Shown piece by piece: positions 23,770 to 32,805 of a stretch of DNA of 64,000 bases (position 1 is the stretch's first letter; each line of letters opens with the position of its first letter). Both the position numbers and the translations under genes were made by a program. Origin of the DNA: AP-15 sp963703745 (GTDB lineage: Bacteria > Pseudomonadota > Alphaproteobacteria > ATCC43930 > CGMCC-115725); assembly GCA_963703745.1 (NCBI GenBank), contig CAVPFL010000003.1, positions 558,001 to 622,000 of the forward strand, read 5' to 3'. The notes beneath the pieces were generated by a model that did not search any database, had not been told where the DNA came from, and saw only the letters and a list, made by a program, of their open reading frames with translations.

Positions 23770-25965
23770 TCAGGCGACCCTACTCGACGCCGGTAGCGGT
23801 ATGGGCGCGGCCGCACCCGCCGCCTCGACCAGCGTGCCCTCGACGACCGGCACTTTGACCGCGGCCGGTGGTGCCAATGCCGGCTTCGGCATCGGCTGGG
23901 GCAGCTCAGGCGGCGCCACCGTCTGCAGGGTCAAGGTGCCCGAAGCGAACGAGATCCCCTTCTCGGCGAATACCTGATAGATCCGCTTCAGATATTCGCG
24001 CTGCACCCAGCTCGGCTTGACCGGGCGCGAGGTGAATTTGAAGCGCAGCACGATTGCATTGTCGACGACCTCGGCGATGCCCTGCAGTTTGAGCGGCAGC
24101 ATCACCTCGGCAGCCATCTCGGGATCGTCCTGCATCGCGAGGCCAATCTGTTTAATGGTCTTGCGCACCAGCTCGATATCGGTGCCGGGCTCGAGGCGAA
24201 GATTGAATTTGATCGTCGCGAAATCGCGGCTGAGATTGGTGACTGCACCAAGCTGGCCATAGGGGATCGTATGCAGCGGTCCGTTCTGGTGGCGCAGTTT
24301 GAGCGAGCGGATGCCGAGCGTTTCGACCGTGCCCTTGAGCCGGCCGGTATCGATGTACTCGCCGACCCGGAAGGCGTCGTCACCCATGTAGAACAGGCCC
24401 GAAATAATGTCGCGCACCAGCGACTGTGAGCCGAAAGACACCGCCAGCCCGAACACGCCGGCGCCGGCGATCAACGGGGCAGTATTGACGCCGAGCCGCG
24501 ACAGCACGATCAGCGCCGCGATCACCGCGATCAGAATCCCGAAAGCGGCGCGCAACAATGGCAGAATTGTCTGCAACCGCGAGCCCGGCGCCGCCTCATT
24601 GTCGCTGTCCATTCCGGGCAGCTTTGGTCCGACGCTGACCTCTTGGAGATTGCGGTCGATCGCCAGCCGACCCAGCACCCACGCGACATAGGCAACCAGC
24701 AAGGTGACCAGCGCCACGGTCGCCGCGTGCAGCGCTTGCTCCGCTTGGGCCGCCGGCAGCTCGATGGCTTCGATCCAGATCCACACCAGCTCCATCACCG
24801 CAGCGAGCAGGACGAGCACGATCAGGAGCCGGCGCATGCTGAGCGCCACCAGCCTATCCATTCCGACCGAACGGCGATCGGCATCCGAATCCGGATCGTG
24901 CCATCCCCGCTCGGTAAGCCGTTCGAGCACGAGCAAGACGAACAACACGCCGAGGGTTTGGGTGGCGCCGTAATAGTAGGACAGCAACCCGAGAGACAAC
25001 CCAAACACGAAGAACAGGAACAGCGCGGCGATCGCGGTCAGGGCGATGGCCAGCCAAGCGCGCGCGATTGCGGCGCGCAGCGCGGCGACGATAGTGCCGG
25101 TCCTGCGGCCGCAGATCAGCGCTTCGGTTGCGGTGCGTGAGCGAAGGACGATCAGTACATAAAGGCAACACACGATCGCACTGACCAGCAATCCGAGGAC
25201 ATGCGACGCGCCGCTGTCCACATCCATCAGCGCGTAATAGCGGCCGAAGCCGACCAGCGTGACGCTGGCCAGGATCATCGCCGAAAGAAATCGCGCCAGG
25301 CGGCGCGCCTCACCATCGGGGAGATCGATCAACCGGGCCGGCGGTTCGCCCGGGCGCAGCACAATGCCGATGACCAGCGCTGCGATGCGCCAGCGGATCA
25401 GAACGTTGACCGCCAAGATGATCAGCCCGACGGCCACCCCAGCGTCGATCAGCCAGTGCCGGCTGTAGACAAATACCGCGGCGAATACGCCGAGCCCACA
25501 GACATCGCACAGCAGGAGGCGCAGCAGCATTGCTAGGGTCGGCCCTTCCGCGCGCGCCCGAAGGATGCGGCGGATGCGGACGCTGACACCGCGCCGGACG
25601 AGCTTTTCGGCCAGCAACGCGAGGCAGGCGGCGAGTACCACCCAACCGAGATTGACCAGCGCGCCGATCGCTGAACCGTGCCGATCGAATGACCGCCACT
25701 CGCGCTCCAGCGCCGCCGGCGTGTCGGGCAGCATGCTGACATCCGACATCGCTTCGTCTTCGAGACGCATCGTGATGTTGCCGAGCCAGCCCGCCGACCG
25801 CATATCGCCGCCGGCTGCCGGGGCGGTGCCGTCGGCGCCGGCCGAAGTTTCGGCCCCCAGCACCGGCGCGGCCGAGGCGACGAGCCAGGCCAGCGTCGCA
25901 AACAACACCATTCTCGATGCGCGCCGGCGGGTCACGCCGCCAATGTCCGTCAATCGCATCCGCAT
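23770..25965 (-). CDS. mechanosensitive ion channel, MscS family, large
   Basis: 731 residues. The signal peptide (VLFATLAWLVASAAPVLG) is followed by a periplasmic segment to about 100, then about ten membrane helices. The MscS core lies at about 480-650: GAGVFGLAVSFGSQSLVRD (pore helix TM3), ISGLFYMGDDAFRVGEYIDT and GTVETLGIRSLKLRHQNGPL (beta domain). The C-terminal tail is Pro/Ala-rich. Gated by membrane tension to release osmolytes. The extended N-terminal membrane region places it among MscK/YbdG-like large forms. ATG at 25965 with GAGATGAGG upstream. Stand-alone, with a divergent CoA-transferase gene. Confidence 0.88.
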   Translation of the reverse strand: MRMRLTDIGGVTRRRASRMVLFATLAWLVASAAPVLGAETSAGADGTAPAAGGDMRSAGWLGNITMRLEDEAMSDVSMLPDTPAALEREWRSFDRHGSAIGALVNLGWVVLAACLALLAEKLVRRGVSVRIRRILRARAEGPTLAMLLRLLLCDVCGLGVFAAVFVYSRHWLIDAGVAVGLIILAVNVLIRWRIAALVIGIVLRPGEPPARLIDLPDGEARRLARFLSAMILASVTLVGFGRYYALMDVDSGASHVLGLLVSAIVCCLYVLIVLRSRTATEALICGRRTGTIVAALRAAIARAWLAIALTAIAALFLFFVFGLSLGLLSYYYGATQTLGVLFVLLVLERLTERGWHDPDSDADRRSVGMDRLVALSMRRLLIVLVLLAAVMELVWIWIEAIELPAAQAEQALHAATVALVTLLVAYVAWVLGRLAIDRNLQEVSVGPKLPGMDSDNEAAPGSRLQTILPLLRAAFGILIAVIAALIVLSRLGVNTAPLIAGAGVFGLAVSFGSQSLVRDIISGLFYMGDDAFRVGEYIDTGRLKGTVETLGIRSLKLRHQNGPLHTIPYGQLGAVTNLSRDFATIKFNLRLEPGTDIELVRKTIKQIGLAMQDDPEMAAEVMLPLKLQGIAEVVDNAIVLRFKFTSRPVKPSWVQREYLKRIYQVFAEKGISFASGTLTLQTVAPPELPQPMPKPALAPPAAVKVPVVEGTLVEAAGAAAPIPLPASSRVA

Positions 25966-26223
25966 GCCTCATCTCCCTGCGCGATGGGCGGGATTTAGCT
26001 GGTTTCGAGATGGGCCACCAAACCGCTTCCAGCAAGTCGGACCTGGTCTAGCAGGGTGCCGAGCGGCGCGGCTTGACGACCGTGCACGGGAAAGACGAAA
26101 GTTGCAGGCGAGCTGAACTATTCCCGGCGGATCGCACCCCAACCTTGCCGCGGTTTTTGTCGGCTCTGCCGCATTTGCGGTGACGGTGCGATCAGTCGAC
26201 ATCTCCGAGGAGGAACCCGCATC

Positions 26224-27411
26224 GTGAGCATCGGAACCTTGCCGCTCGCCCGTTTCACCGTTCTCGATCTGTGTCACGCCCGCGCCGGCCCGACTGCGGT
26301 CCGTCAGCTCGCCGATTGGGGCGCCAACGTTATCAAGATCGAGCCGCCGGGCGAATCGAGAGGCGATGTGACCGGGTCGCGGCGAGACGGCTTCGATTTC
26401 CAGAACCTTCATCGCAACAAACGCAGCCTGACGCTCAACCTCAAGAGCGAGCAGGGGAAGGCGATTTTCTTCAAGCTGGCGGAGAAAGCGGACGTCATCG
26501 TCGAGAATTTCCGCTCGGAGGTGAAATATCGGCTCGGCGTCGATTACGAGTTGGTCAAGAAGGTCAACCCGCGCATCGTCTATGGCAGCATCTCGGGCTT
26601 CGGCCAGTCCGGGCCCTACGCCAAGCGCCCCGGGGTCGACCAGATCGCCCAGGGCATGGGCGGGCTGATGTCGATCACCGGTCTGCCGGGGCAGGGGCCG
26701 GTGCGGGTCGGTATCCCGATCGACGATCTGTGCGCCGGCCTGTTGCTGGCTCAGGCGATGCTGATGGCGCTGATCGAGCGCGAGACGAGCGGTGTCGGGC
26801 AATGGGTCCACACCTCGCTGCTCGAAGCGCAGATCTTCATGCTCGATTTCCAAGCCTCGCGCTGGCTGATCGCGGGCGAGGTCGCCAAGCAGGCCGGCAA
26901 TGATCATCCGACCGGCATCCCGACCGGGCTCTTCCCGACCGCGGACGGGCAGATCAACATCGCGGCTTCGGGCGACCACATGTTTCGCCGCTTCTGTGAG
27001 GCGGCCGACGCGATGGCATTGCTCGACGATCCGGATTACGCGACCGGGGTGCAGCGCTCGAAGAACCGCAAGGCGCTCAACGAGAAGATCGCCGAGATCA
27101 CCAAGAAGCGTCCCGCCGCCTATTGGGTCGAGCTGATGAACGAGGTCGGCGTGCCGTGCGGACCGGTCTACACGATCGACCAGACCTTCGCCGATCCCCA
27201 GGTGCAGCATTTGGAAATGGCGCGTCCGATCGACCATCCGAAACTCGGCGCGATCAAGGTGGTCGGCCAGGCGATCAACATGACCCGCACGCAGGAGCCG
27301 GAAAAATTGCGCCCGACACCAGATCTCGGCCAGCACACCGACGAGGTGTTGGGCGAGCTCGGCTACAGCGGCGCCGCGATCGCTGATCTGCGCGCCCGCG
27401 CCGTCGTCTGA
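26224..27411 (+). CDS. CaiB/BaiF family (class III) CoA-transferase
   Basis: 395 residues. Typical family features are FTVLDLCHARAGPTAVRQLA then DWGANVIKIEPPGESRGD, NKRSLTLNLKSEQGKAIFFK, IVYGSISGFGQSGPYAKRPG, and the catalytic Asp in VGIPIDDLCAGLLLAQAML (about 165-185). It transfers CoA between a donor acyl-CoA and a carboxylic acid. The substrate cannot be read. The GTG start has GAGGAGGAAC upstream. Followed after 35 bp by a crotonase-family gene, probably a two-step CoA pathway. Confidence 0.92.
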   Translation: MSIGTLPLARFTVLDLCHARAGPTAVRQLADWGANVIKIEPPGESRGDVTGSRRDGFDFQNLHRNKRSLTLNLKSEQGKAIFFKLAEKADVIVENFRSEVKYRLGVDYELVKKVNPRIVYGSISGFGQSGPYAKRPGVDQIAQGMGGLMSITGLPGQGPVRVGIPIDDLCAGLLLAQAMLMALIERETSGVGQWVHTSLLEAQIFMLDFQASRWLIAGEVAKQAGNDHPTGIPTGLFPTADGQINIAASGDHMFRRFCEAADAMALLDDPDYATGVQRSKNRKALNEKIAEITKKRPAAYWVELMNEVGVPCGPVYTIDQTFADPQVQHLEMARPIDHPKLGAIKVVGQAINMTRTQEPEKLRPTPDLGQHTDEVLGELGYSGAAIADLRARAVV

Positions 27412-27446
27412 CACCGGCACCTTCACCAAGGCAAGGAGCGAGAAGC

Positions 27447-28250
27447 ATGCTCGATCAGCCGCTGGCGACCAGCAAGATGATCGCCGAAAAAGATGGACCG
27501 CTCGGCCGCCTGATCTTCAACAACCCGGCGCGCCACAATGCCGTGTCGCTCGAGATGTGGGAGGCGGTGACCCAGATCATGGACGATTTCGAGCAGGACG
27601 ACGCGGTTCGGGTGATCGTCGTCAGCGGTGCCGGCGGCAGGGCTTTTGTTTCTGGCGCCGACATCTCGGAATTCAAAGAGAAACGCGCCTCGGAGGAAGC
27701 GGTCGCCGCCTATGGCAAGATCTCCGAAGGTGCCCGCCGGCGCATCCAGGATACCCCGAAGCCGACGATCGCGATGATCTCCGGGTATTGCATCGGCGGT
27801 GGGGTCGGCACTGCGCTGGCGTGCGACCTGCGGATTGCCGCCGAGGGCTCGCGCTTCGGGATCCCGGCGGCCAAGCTCGGGCTCGGCTATGCCTATGACG
27901 GCATCAAGAAATTGATCGATCTCGTCGGGCCGGCCTGTGCCCGCGAAATCTTTTACACCGGACGCCAGTTCAGCGCCGAGGAGGCGTTGCGCATGGGCCT
28001 GATCAACCAGGTCGTGCCGGTCGATCAGCTCGAAAGCTATGTCAAAGATTATTGCGGGATGATCGCCGCGAATGCGCCCCTAACTGTGCGCTCGGTCAAG
28101 GTCATCGTGCGCGAGGCGATGAAGGACGTGAGCGAGCGCGATCTGGCATTGTGCAAGCGCCTCGTCGACGAGTGCTTCGCCAGCGAGGACTACGCCGAAG
28201 GCCGCATCGCCTTCATGGAAAAGCGCAAGCCGGTGTTCAAAGGGCGCTGA
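27447..28250 (+). CDS. crotonase-superfamily protein (enoyl-CoA hydratase-like) lacking both catalytic Glu
   Basis: 267 residues with the crotonase fold signatures: FVSGADISEFKEKR (oxyanion hole and CoA site) and ISGYCIGGGVGTALACDLRI. In true hydratases a Glu follows GGG and another stands in (L/I)PE. Here they read GGGVG and GIPAAKLGLGY, so both are replaced. It therefore probably catalyses another reaction of the superfamily (for example decarboxylation, isomerisation or thioester hydrolysis). AAGGAG precedes the ATG. Co-transcribed with the CoA-transferase upstream. Confidence 0.88.
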   Translation: MLDQPLATSKMIAEKDGPLGRLIFNNPARHNAVSLEMWEAVTQIMDDFEQDDAVRVIVVSGAGGRAFVSGADISEFKEKRASEEAVAAYGKISEGARRRIQDTPKPTIAMISGYCIGGGVGTALACDLRIAAEGSRFGIPAAKLGLGYAYDGIKKLIDLVGPACAREIFYTGRQFSAEEALRMGLINQVVPVDQLESYVKDYCGMIAANAPLTVRSVKVIVREAMKDVSERDLALCKRLVDECFASEDYAEGRIAFMEKRKPVFKGR

Positions 28251-28413
28251 CCCCTGCTCGATGATCGGCGAGATTGCTTGTGCGCCAGGCGAGCTGGCGA
28301 TCCAGCCGGTGGAAGATCGGCCCGGGCGGAAGTGATCGGCCGGGAGCAAGGTGCGCGAGTTTGCCCGGCTCCGCGACACGGATAGGGCGTGCGTCGGGAG
28401 GTAATTCGCCTGG

Positions 28414-28827
28414 TTATTCAACCGGCTGGCGTAAGCGTTTGGTTCGGCCGCGTGCGAGCTTAGCTTCGAGACGCCGTTCGCGGGATGCCGCTGTCGGGCG
28501 TGTCGCGACCCGGCTCTTCGCAGGCTGAGCCGCTCGACCGACTAGATCGATCAGCCTTTCATAAGCGTCCTGGCGATTGCGCTGCTGCGTCCGGAAACGC
28601 CGCGCGATGATGACGAGAACGCCATCAGCGGTCATCCGCCGTCCAGCCAACCGGCGCAATCGGGCACGCGTCGCGTCGTCGAGACTCGACGAGTGGCGGG
28701 CATCGAAGCGGAGCTGGACCGCGGTGGCGACCTTGTTGACGTTTTGTCCGCCGGGGCCGCCGGCGCGAACGAACACCTCTTCGATCTCGTCCTCTTCGAT
28801 CGTGATGCGGCCGGTGACCGGGATCAT
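28414..28827 (-). CDS. arfB: alternative ribosome-rescue factor ArfB (YaeJ)
   Basis: 137 residues. The catalytic GGQ motif lies in VRAGGPGGQNVNKVATAV (about 20-37), the basic C-terminal tail SRERRLEAKLARGRTKRLRQ enters the mRNA channel of stalled ribosomes, and IIARRFRTQQRNRQDAYERL is typical of the family. It hydrolyses peptidyl-tRNA on ribosomes lacking a stop codon. Length is normal. Divergent from the DNA ligase gene. Confidence 0.93.
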   Translation of the reverse strand: MIPVTGRITIEEDEIEEVFVRAGGPGGQNVNKVATAVQLRFDARHSSSLDDATRARLRRLAGRRMTADGVLVIIARRFRTQQRNRQDAYERLIDLVGRAAQPAKSRVATRPTAASRERRLEAKLARGRTKRLRQPVE

Positions 28828-29027
28828 TTGACGTGGTCCCCAACGTCGGCGCCGTGTGGAAGCAGCTCGGCGTGCGATTCGATCGCGGATTCTCCGGCCG
28901 GCGTCGTCATCGATCAGTTCGCTCTACACGACCAATGTTAAAAGAGCAGCGCACGAACCCGCCAATGTCCGCGCATCGATTGTAGCCGCGCGGCGGTTGT
29001 CACAGGCACGGAACCAAAGATCCAACC

Positions 29028-30584
29028 ATGCGGCTTTACGAGATCGTCACGACGTCGCGGAGCGTGCGCGAGACAAACGCCCGCTCCGACAAGATCCGAC
29101 ACCTTGCCGCCCGTCTGCGGGACGCCGAGCCGGACGACCTCGAAACAGCCGTTGCGTTGCTCTCGGGCGAGCCGCGGCAGGGTCGCATCGGGCTCGGCCC
29201 GGCAACGCTGCATTCCGCCACGCCGCCGGATGCGGCGCCGGCGCCGGAGCTAACGCTCACGGAGGTCGATGCTACGCTTGGCCGCATCGCGCACATGAGC
29301 GGTGCCGGCTCAACGACAGATCGGGCGCGCCTATTCGGCCAACTCCTTGCCCGTGCCACAAAGGACGAGCAGGAATTCCTCCTTCGTGCCGTGCTGGGCG
29401 AGTTGCGCCAGGGCGCCGTCGAAGGGCTGATGGTCGAAGCCATCGCCCAAGCGGCAGAGCTTCCGGTTGACGAGATCCGACGCGCATTCATGGTATCCGG
29501 CGATCTCAGGAGCGTCGCGACGGCGGCGCTGACCGAGGGGCGGCAGGGGCTCACCCGGATGACTATCCGGCTGTTTCAGCCCTTGAAGCCAATGCTCGCG
29601 CAGACCGTCGAGGACAGCCGCGAAGCGCTGAAGCAGCTGGGAACGGCCGCTTTCGAATACAAGCTCGACGGCGCACGCATCCAAGCGCACAAAGAGGGCA
29701 GCGATGTGCGCATCTTCACGCGCTACCTCAACGACGTGACCGCCGCGGTGCCCGAGATCGTCGAGGCGGTGCGCGGGCTTGCGGTGCGTAACTTGATCCT
29801 CGATGGCGAAGCGCTCGCCTGCCATCCTGACGGGAGGCCCCGGCCGTTTCAGCTAACGATGCGCCGCTTTGGCCGAAAGCTCGATGTCGAGCGCCTGCGC
29901 GAGAGCATCCCACTCAATCCCTTCTTCTTCGACTGCCTCTTTATCGAAGACAACTCCATTCTCGATTGGCCGACTGCGGAGCGCGCTGCAATGCTGGCGA
30001 GCAGGGTGCCCGAAAGGCTGTTGGTCCCGCGCCGCGTCACCGGAGAGAAGGACGAGGCTGAGGCCTTCTTGCAGGCGGCTCTCGCGGCTGGCCATGAAGG
30101 GGTCATGGCCAAGGCCCTGGACGCCCCCTATGAGGCGGGTGCACGCGGTGGCACCTGGCTCAAGATCAAGCCGGCTGTCACGCTCGATCTGGTGGTGCTC
30201 GCTGCCGAATGGGGCCACGGCAGGCGAACCGGCTGGCTCAGCAACTTGCACCTCGGCGCGCGAAACCCGAGCACGGGCGCGTTTGTGATGCTGGGGAAGA
30301 CCTTCAAGGGCATGACGGACGAGATGCTGGCATGGCAGACGGTCGAGTTGCGCAAGCTCGCGGTCGCCAACGACCCATACACGGTTTATGTCCAGCCAAA
30401 GCTGGTGGTCGAGATCGCCTTTAACGACATCCAGGCGAGCCCGCATTATCCCGGCGGGCTTGCCCTGCGCTTTGCCCGGGTGAAGCGCTACCGCCCGGAC
30501 AAGAGGCCCGAGGACGCCAACACGATCGACACCGTCCGTGCCAACTACGAACGCCGCCTAAACAAAGGGGGCGAGCCTCGGTGA
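29028..30584 (+). CDS. lig: ATP-dependent DNA ligase (archaeal/eukaryal LIG1-like layout)
   Basis: 518 residues. An N-terminal helical DNA-binding domain (about 1-180) contains LLRAVLGELRQGAVEGLMVE. The adenylation domain has motif I EYKLDGARIQAHKEGSD with the AMP lysine at about 212, motif III region NPFFFDCLFIED, motif IV GHEGVMAKALDAPYEAG and motif V TWLKIKP. An OB domain then ends at RVKRYRPDKRPEDANTID. It seals nicks using ATP. Bacteria replicate with the NAD ligase LigA, so this is an accessory repair enzyme, in the layout seen in archaea and actinobacteria. No Ku or LigD partner is in view. Confidence 0.93.
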   Translation: MRLYEIVTTSRSVRETNARSDKIRHLAARLRDAEPDDLETAVALLSGEPRQGRIGLGPATLHSATPPDAAPAPELTLTEVDATLGRIAHMSGAGSTTDRARLFGQLLARATKDEQEFLLRAVLGELRQGAVEGLMVEAIAQAAELPVDEIRRAFMVSGDLRSVATAALTEGRQGLTRMTIRLFQPLKPMLAQTVEDSREALKQLGTAAFEYKLDGARIQAHKEGSDVRIFTRYLNDVTAAVPEIVEAVRGLAVRNLILDGEALACHPDGRPRPFQLTMRRFGRKLDVERLRESIPLNPFFFDCLFIEDNSILDWPTAERAAMLASRVPERLLVPRRVTGEKDEAEAFLQAALAAGHEGVMAKALDAPYEAGARGGTWLKIKPAVTLDLVVLAAEWGHGRRTGWLSNLHLGARNPSTGAFVMLGKTFKGMTDEMLAWQTVELRKLAVANDPYTVYVQPKLVVEIAFNDIQASPHYPGGLALRFARVKRYRPDKRPEDANTIDTVRANYERRLNKGGEPR

Positions 30585-30621
30585 CGCAACATCGAACCGA
30601 TCAACAGGCTGGATTACGGCC

Positions 30622-31269
30622 CTAGGTCGCGTGCGGCGTCTGCGCGAGGAGCTCGGTCACCTCCGCATCGCTCATCTGGTGGAAATCGCGGTAATAATAA
30701 CCGATCGCCCCGAGCCCGCTCGGCGTCTCCAGGCACACCGCCTCGTCGGCCTCCTGTAGCAGAATCGCGAGCGTGTCTGGCGGCGCTACCGGCACAGCAA
30801 GGACCAGCCGCGCGGGGGTGCGGCGCCGCACCGCCTGCAACGCTACCCGCATCGTTGCACCGGTGGCGATACCGTCATCGACGACGATGGCCGTACGCCC
30901 GGCGATTTCCACCGCCGGACGGCCTTCGCAATAGGATTTCCGGCGCCGCTCGATTTCTTCGAGCTGACGCGTGGTCTCTTCCCCGATGTAGCCGTCCGGA
31001 ACAGCCAGGCTCGTTGCCAAATCCCAATCGATAAAGGTTGCCGGGTTGTCACCATCAGTGACCGCACCGAGCGCCAGCTCGGGCTGCCAGGGGACCCCGA
31101 TCTTGCGCACCAGCACAATATCGAGCGCCGCGTCGAGAGCACGGGCGATCTCGAAGCCGACCGCAACACCGCCGCGCGGCAGTGCCAGGACGACCGGCTG
31201 CCGGTCTTTCAGATGCAGCAGCTTGTCGGCCAGCCGGCGGCCGGCCTCGCCACGATCTGCGAACCTCAT
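30622..31269 (-). CDS. phosphoribosyltransferase-domain protein
   Basis: 215 residues from ATG at 31269 with GGTCGGAG upstream. The PRPP loop reads GRTAIVVDDGIATGATMRVA (about 143-162), and QPVVLALPRGGVAVGFEIAR and VRKIGVPWQPELALGAV are the usual N-terminal motifs of stand-alone Pribosyltran-domain proteins found fused or next to dienelactone-hydrolase genes. The substrate is unknown. The family is often in stress-related loci. Convergent with the DNA ligase gene 37 bp away. Confidence 0.85.
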   Translation of the reverse strand: MRFADRGEAGRRLADKLLHLKDRQPVVLALPRGGVAVGFEIARALDAALDIVLVRKIGVPWQPELALGAVTDGDNPATFIDWDLATSLAVPDGYIGEETTRQLEEIERRRKSYCEGRPAVEIAGRTAIVVDDGIATGATMRVALQAVRRRTPARLVLAVPVAPPDTLAILLQEADEAVCLETPSGLGAIGYYYRDFHQMSDAEVTELLAQTPHAT

Positions 31270-31351
31270 CTCCGACCTTCCCGAAATCAGAGGCGAACCA
31301 GTCTCGAACTCGCCGGACGATCTGGTCGTCGATCCCTCTACCACCCAGCGG

Positions 31352-32230
31352 TTAGCGGCCCAGAAGCAGAGGATAGGTGCTCAACAGAAGTTCGGCGACG
31401 ATCAGCAGCACGATATACCATTCGACGCGCAGACTGCTTCTGGTCTGCACCAGGCCGAGCAGCGTTTCTACAGTGCGCGAGATGACGTCGAGCTTGCGGT
31501 CGAGCGCACGGTCGCGGTCGCGCAGCTCGTAATCCTCCGCGAGCCGCACATAAAGGCGTTCGAGCTCAGGGTGGTCCCACAGCAGCTCCGGTTTCTCGCC
31601 GGTTTCGACGCGGCCGACCATTTTCTGCTGCATCAGCAGCACGTCGCCGATGTGGCGCAGGAGCTCTCTGCTGCGCGCCCCGGCGCGGCCCGTTTCCCGC
31701 AACGTTGCGGCGAGCGGCTCGATGCCGTCGAAAATGTCGGCGATCCTGGTCTCGTAATGCGACAGAACCAGACCTTTGGCGAGGATGTCGGCGACGAGCT
31801 GCAATCCCGTTGTCGTCTTCTCGCGAAGGAATATGTTGCCGGTTAGATCAACTGGCTGCTCTGCCTCCGGGCGGATCAGCAGCCGCGCGTCGTCCCGTTC
31901 GGGGACGGGCAGAGGCGCGGTCACGAGTGGCGCCAATGAAGCGACAAAATTGTCCAGCACTGAGGACGCCGCGCCGAACACGACGACCGCGCCGTACCGG
32001 AACAGCACGGCCACGCCACCGCCGGGAATGTCGACGGTCAGTGGCGCAACACCGAGTGGCTCGTTCCGCTCGAACGCCCGCGTATCCAATCGCTCCCCGA
32101 GCAGCAGGGCGCGCACAGGCACGACCTCCACCGTGCCGGCAGGCAATTCCGCAACGGAAGCAACGCTCGCCTCCCGCCCTTGCGTCTCGCCCCCGGTGAG
32201 CTCCCTCATTCGCCGCGCTCGGCTCGTCAC
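31352..32230 (-). CDS. RMD1/YagE-like (DUF155) membrane-anchored protein
   Basis: 292 residues. The pattern GGGVAVLFRYGAVVVFGA near residue 70, a helical region with KTTTGLQLVADILAKGLVLS and HYETRIADIFDGIEPLA, then YVRLAEDYELRDRDRALDRK and VISRTVETLLGLVQ before a C-terminal membrane helix (WYIVLLIVAELLLSTYPLLL) matches DUF155/RMD1. Eukaryotic relatives act at mitochondria or microtubules. The bacterial function is unknown. GTG start at 32230, or ATG at 32209. 82 bp upstream of the phosphoribosyltransferase gene, probably one transcript. Confidence 0.8.
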   Translation of the reverse strand: MTSRARRMRELTGGETQGREASVASVAELPAGTVEVVPVRALLLGERLDTRAFERNEPLGVAPLTVDIPGGGVAVLFRYGAVVVFGAASSVLDNFVASLAPLVTAPLPVPERDDARLLIRPEAEQPVDLTGNIFLREKTTTGLQLVADILAKGLVLSHYETRIADIFDGIEPLAATLRETGRAGARSRELLRHIGDVLLMQQKMVGRVETGEKPELLWDHPELERLYVRLAEDYELRDRDRALDRKLDVISRTVETLLGLVQTRSSLRVEWYIVLLIVAELLLSTYPLLLGR

Positions 32231-32250
32231 GGTGCCACGACCGGCGCAAA

Positions 32251-32472
32251 TTAACGCGCCGGGTCACCCCGGTTGCAAGCTCCGCGCAACCTTGCGGAAG
32301 GGTCGAGCGCCGGCACCGTCATGATGTGCTGCAGGAAATTGAGCTGCTTGTTCGAAGTCGGCAGCAAAAGATCCTGGCGGTCGTAATCCTCCCTCTCGGT
32401 ATCGATCTCGCCGTCAATAAACCCGACGAGAGGCCGCAGCTTGACCGGGTTCTGGACCTCGTTTTTGCGCCT
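32251..32472 (-). pseudogene. unidentified open-frame remnant
   Basis: A minus-strand frame ending at TAA 32251-32253 reads NEVQNPVKLRPLVGFIDGEI, then DTEREDYDRQDLLLPTSNKQ, LNFLQHIMTVPALDP, which looks like real protein. It is blocked upstream by TGA at 32473-32475, while another frame just above gives VGTIFLKAQK. A frameshift there would join the two. No start codon. I do not recognise the family. The fragment sits in a stretch with other broken small genes. Confidence 0.35.
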
Positions 32473-32588
32473 TCAGAAAAATCGTGCCGACATCCCGGAA
32501 AGGCGCGCCACCTTGCCGAGGAATCGTCGTTCTCCGCAAGATGCGGGCGTTATCGATGAAGTAGTCTCAGGGCCGTACTATCTCAGGA

Positions 32589-32785
32589 GTGACGAGTAGT
32601 GAGCTCCTCCGTAGACTTCGCCGTCTCGGCGCCGCGGTGATTACGAACCGAGGCAAGGGGGGCCACGTTCGGGTTGAGCTACGGGACCGCACAACGATTG
32701 TGCCGACCGAGAGCAGAAGATTCGTATCGGCACCTTCCACAAAATCCTGCGGGACCTCGGGCTTCGGCCGGAGGATCTGCGTTGA
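32589..32785 (+). pseudogene. hicA: hicA toxin gene, frameshifted
   Basis: Frame 1 gives the HicA N-terminus from GTG: LLRRLRRLGAAVITNRGKGG, HVRVELRDRTTIVPT with the catalytic His in GKGGH. After about 32715 the HicA C-terminus continues only in another frame: IRIGTFHKILRDLGLRPEDL then R and TGA at 32783-32785. One base appears to be missing between. In the original frame translation ends at 32792 with unrelated residues lacking the C-terminal helix. The mRNA interferase is probably inactive, unless this is a sequencing error. The antitoxin gene follows 20 bp later. Confidence 0.75.
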
Positions 32786-32805
32786 GCCGTAACGGAGACG
32801 CGAGA

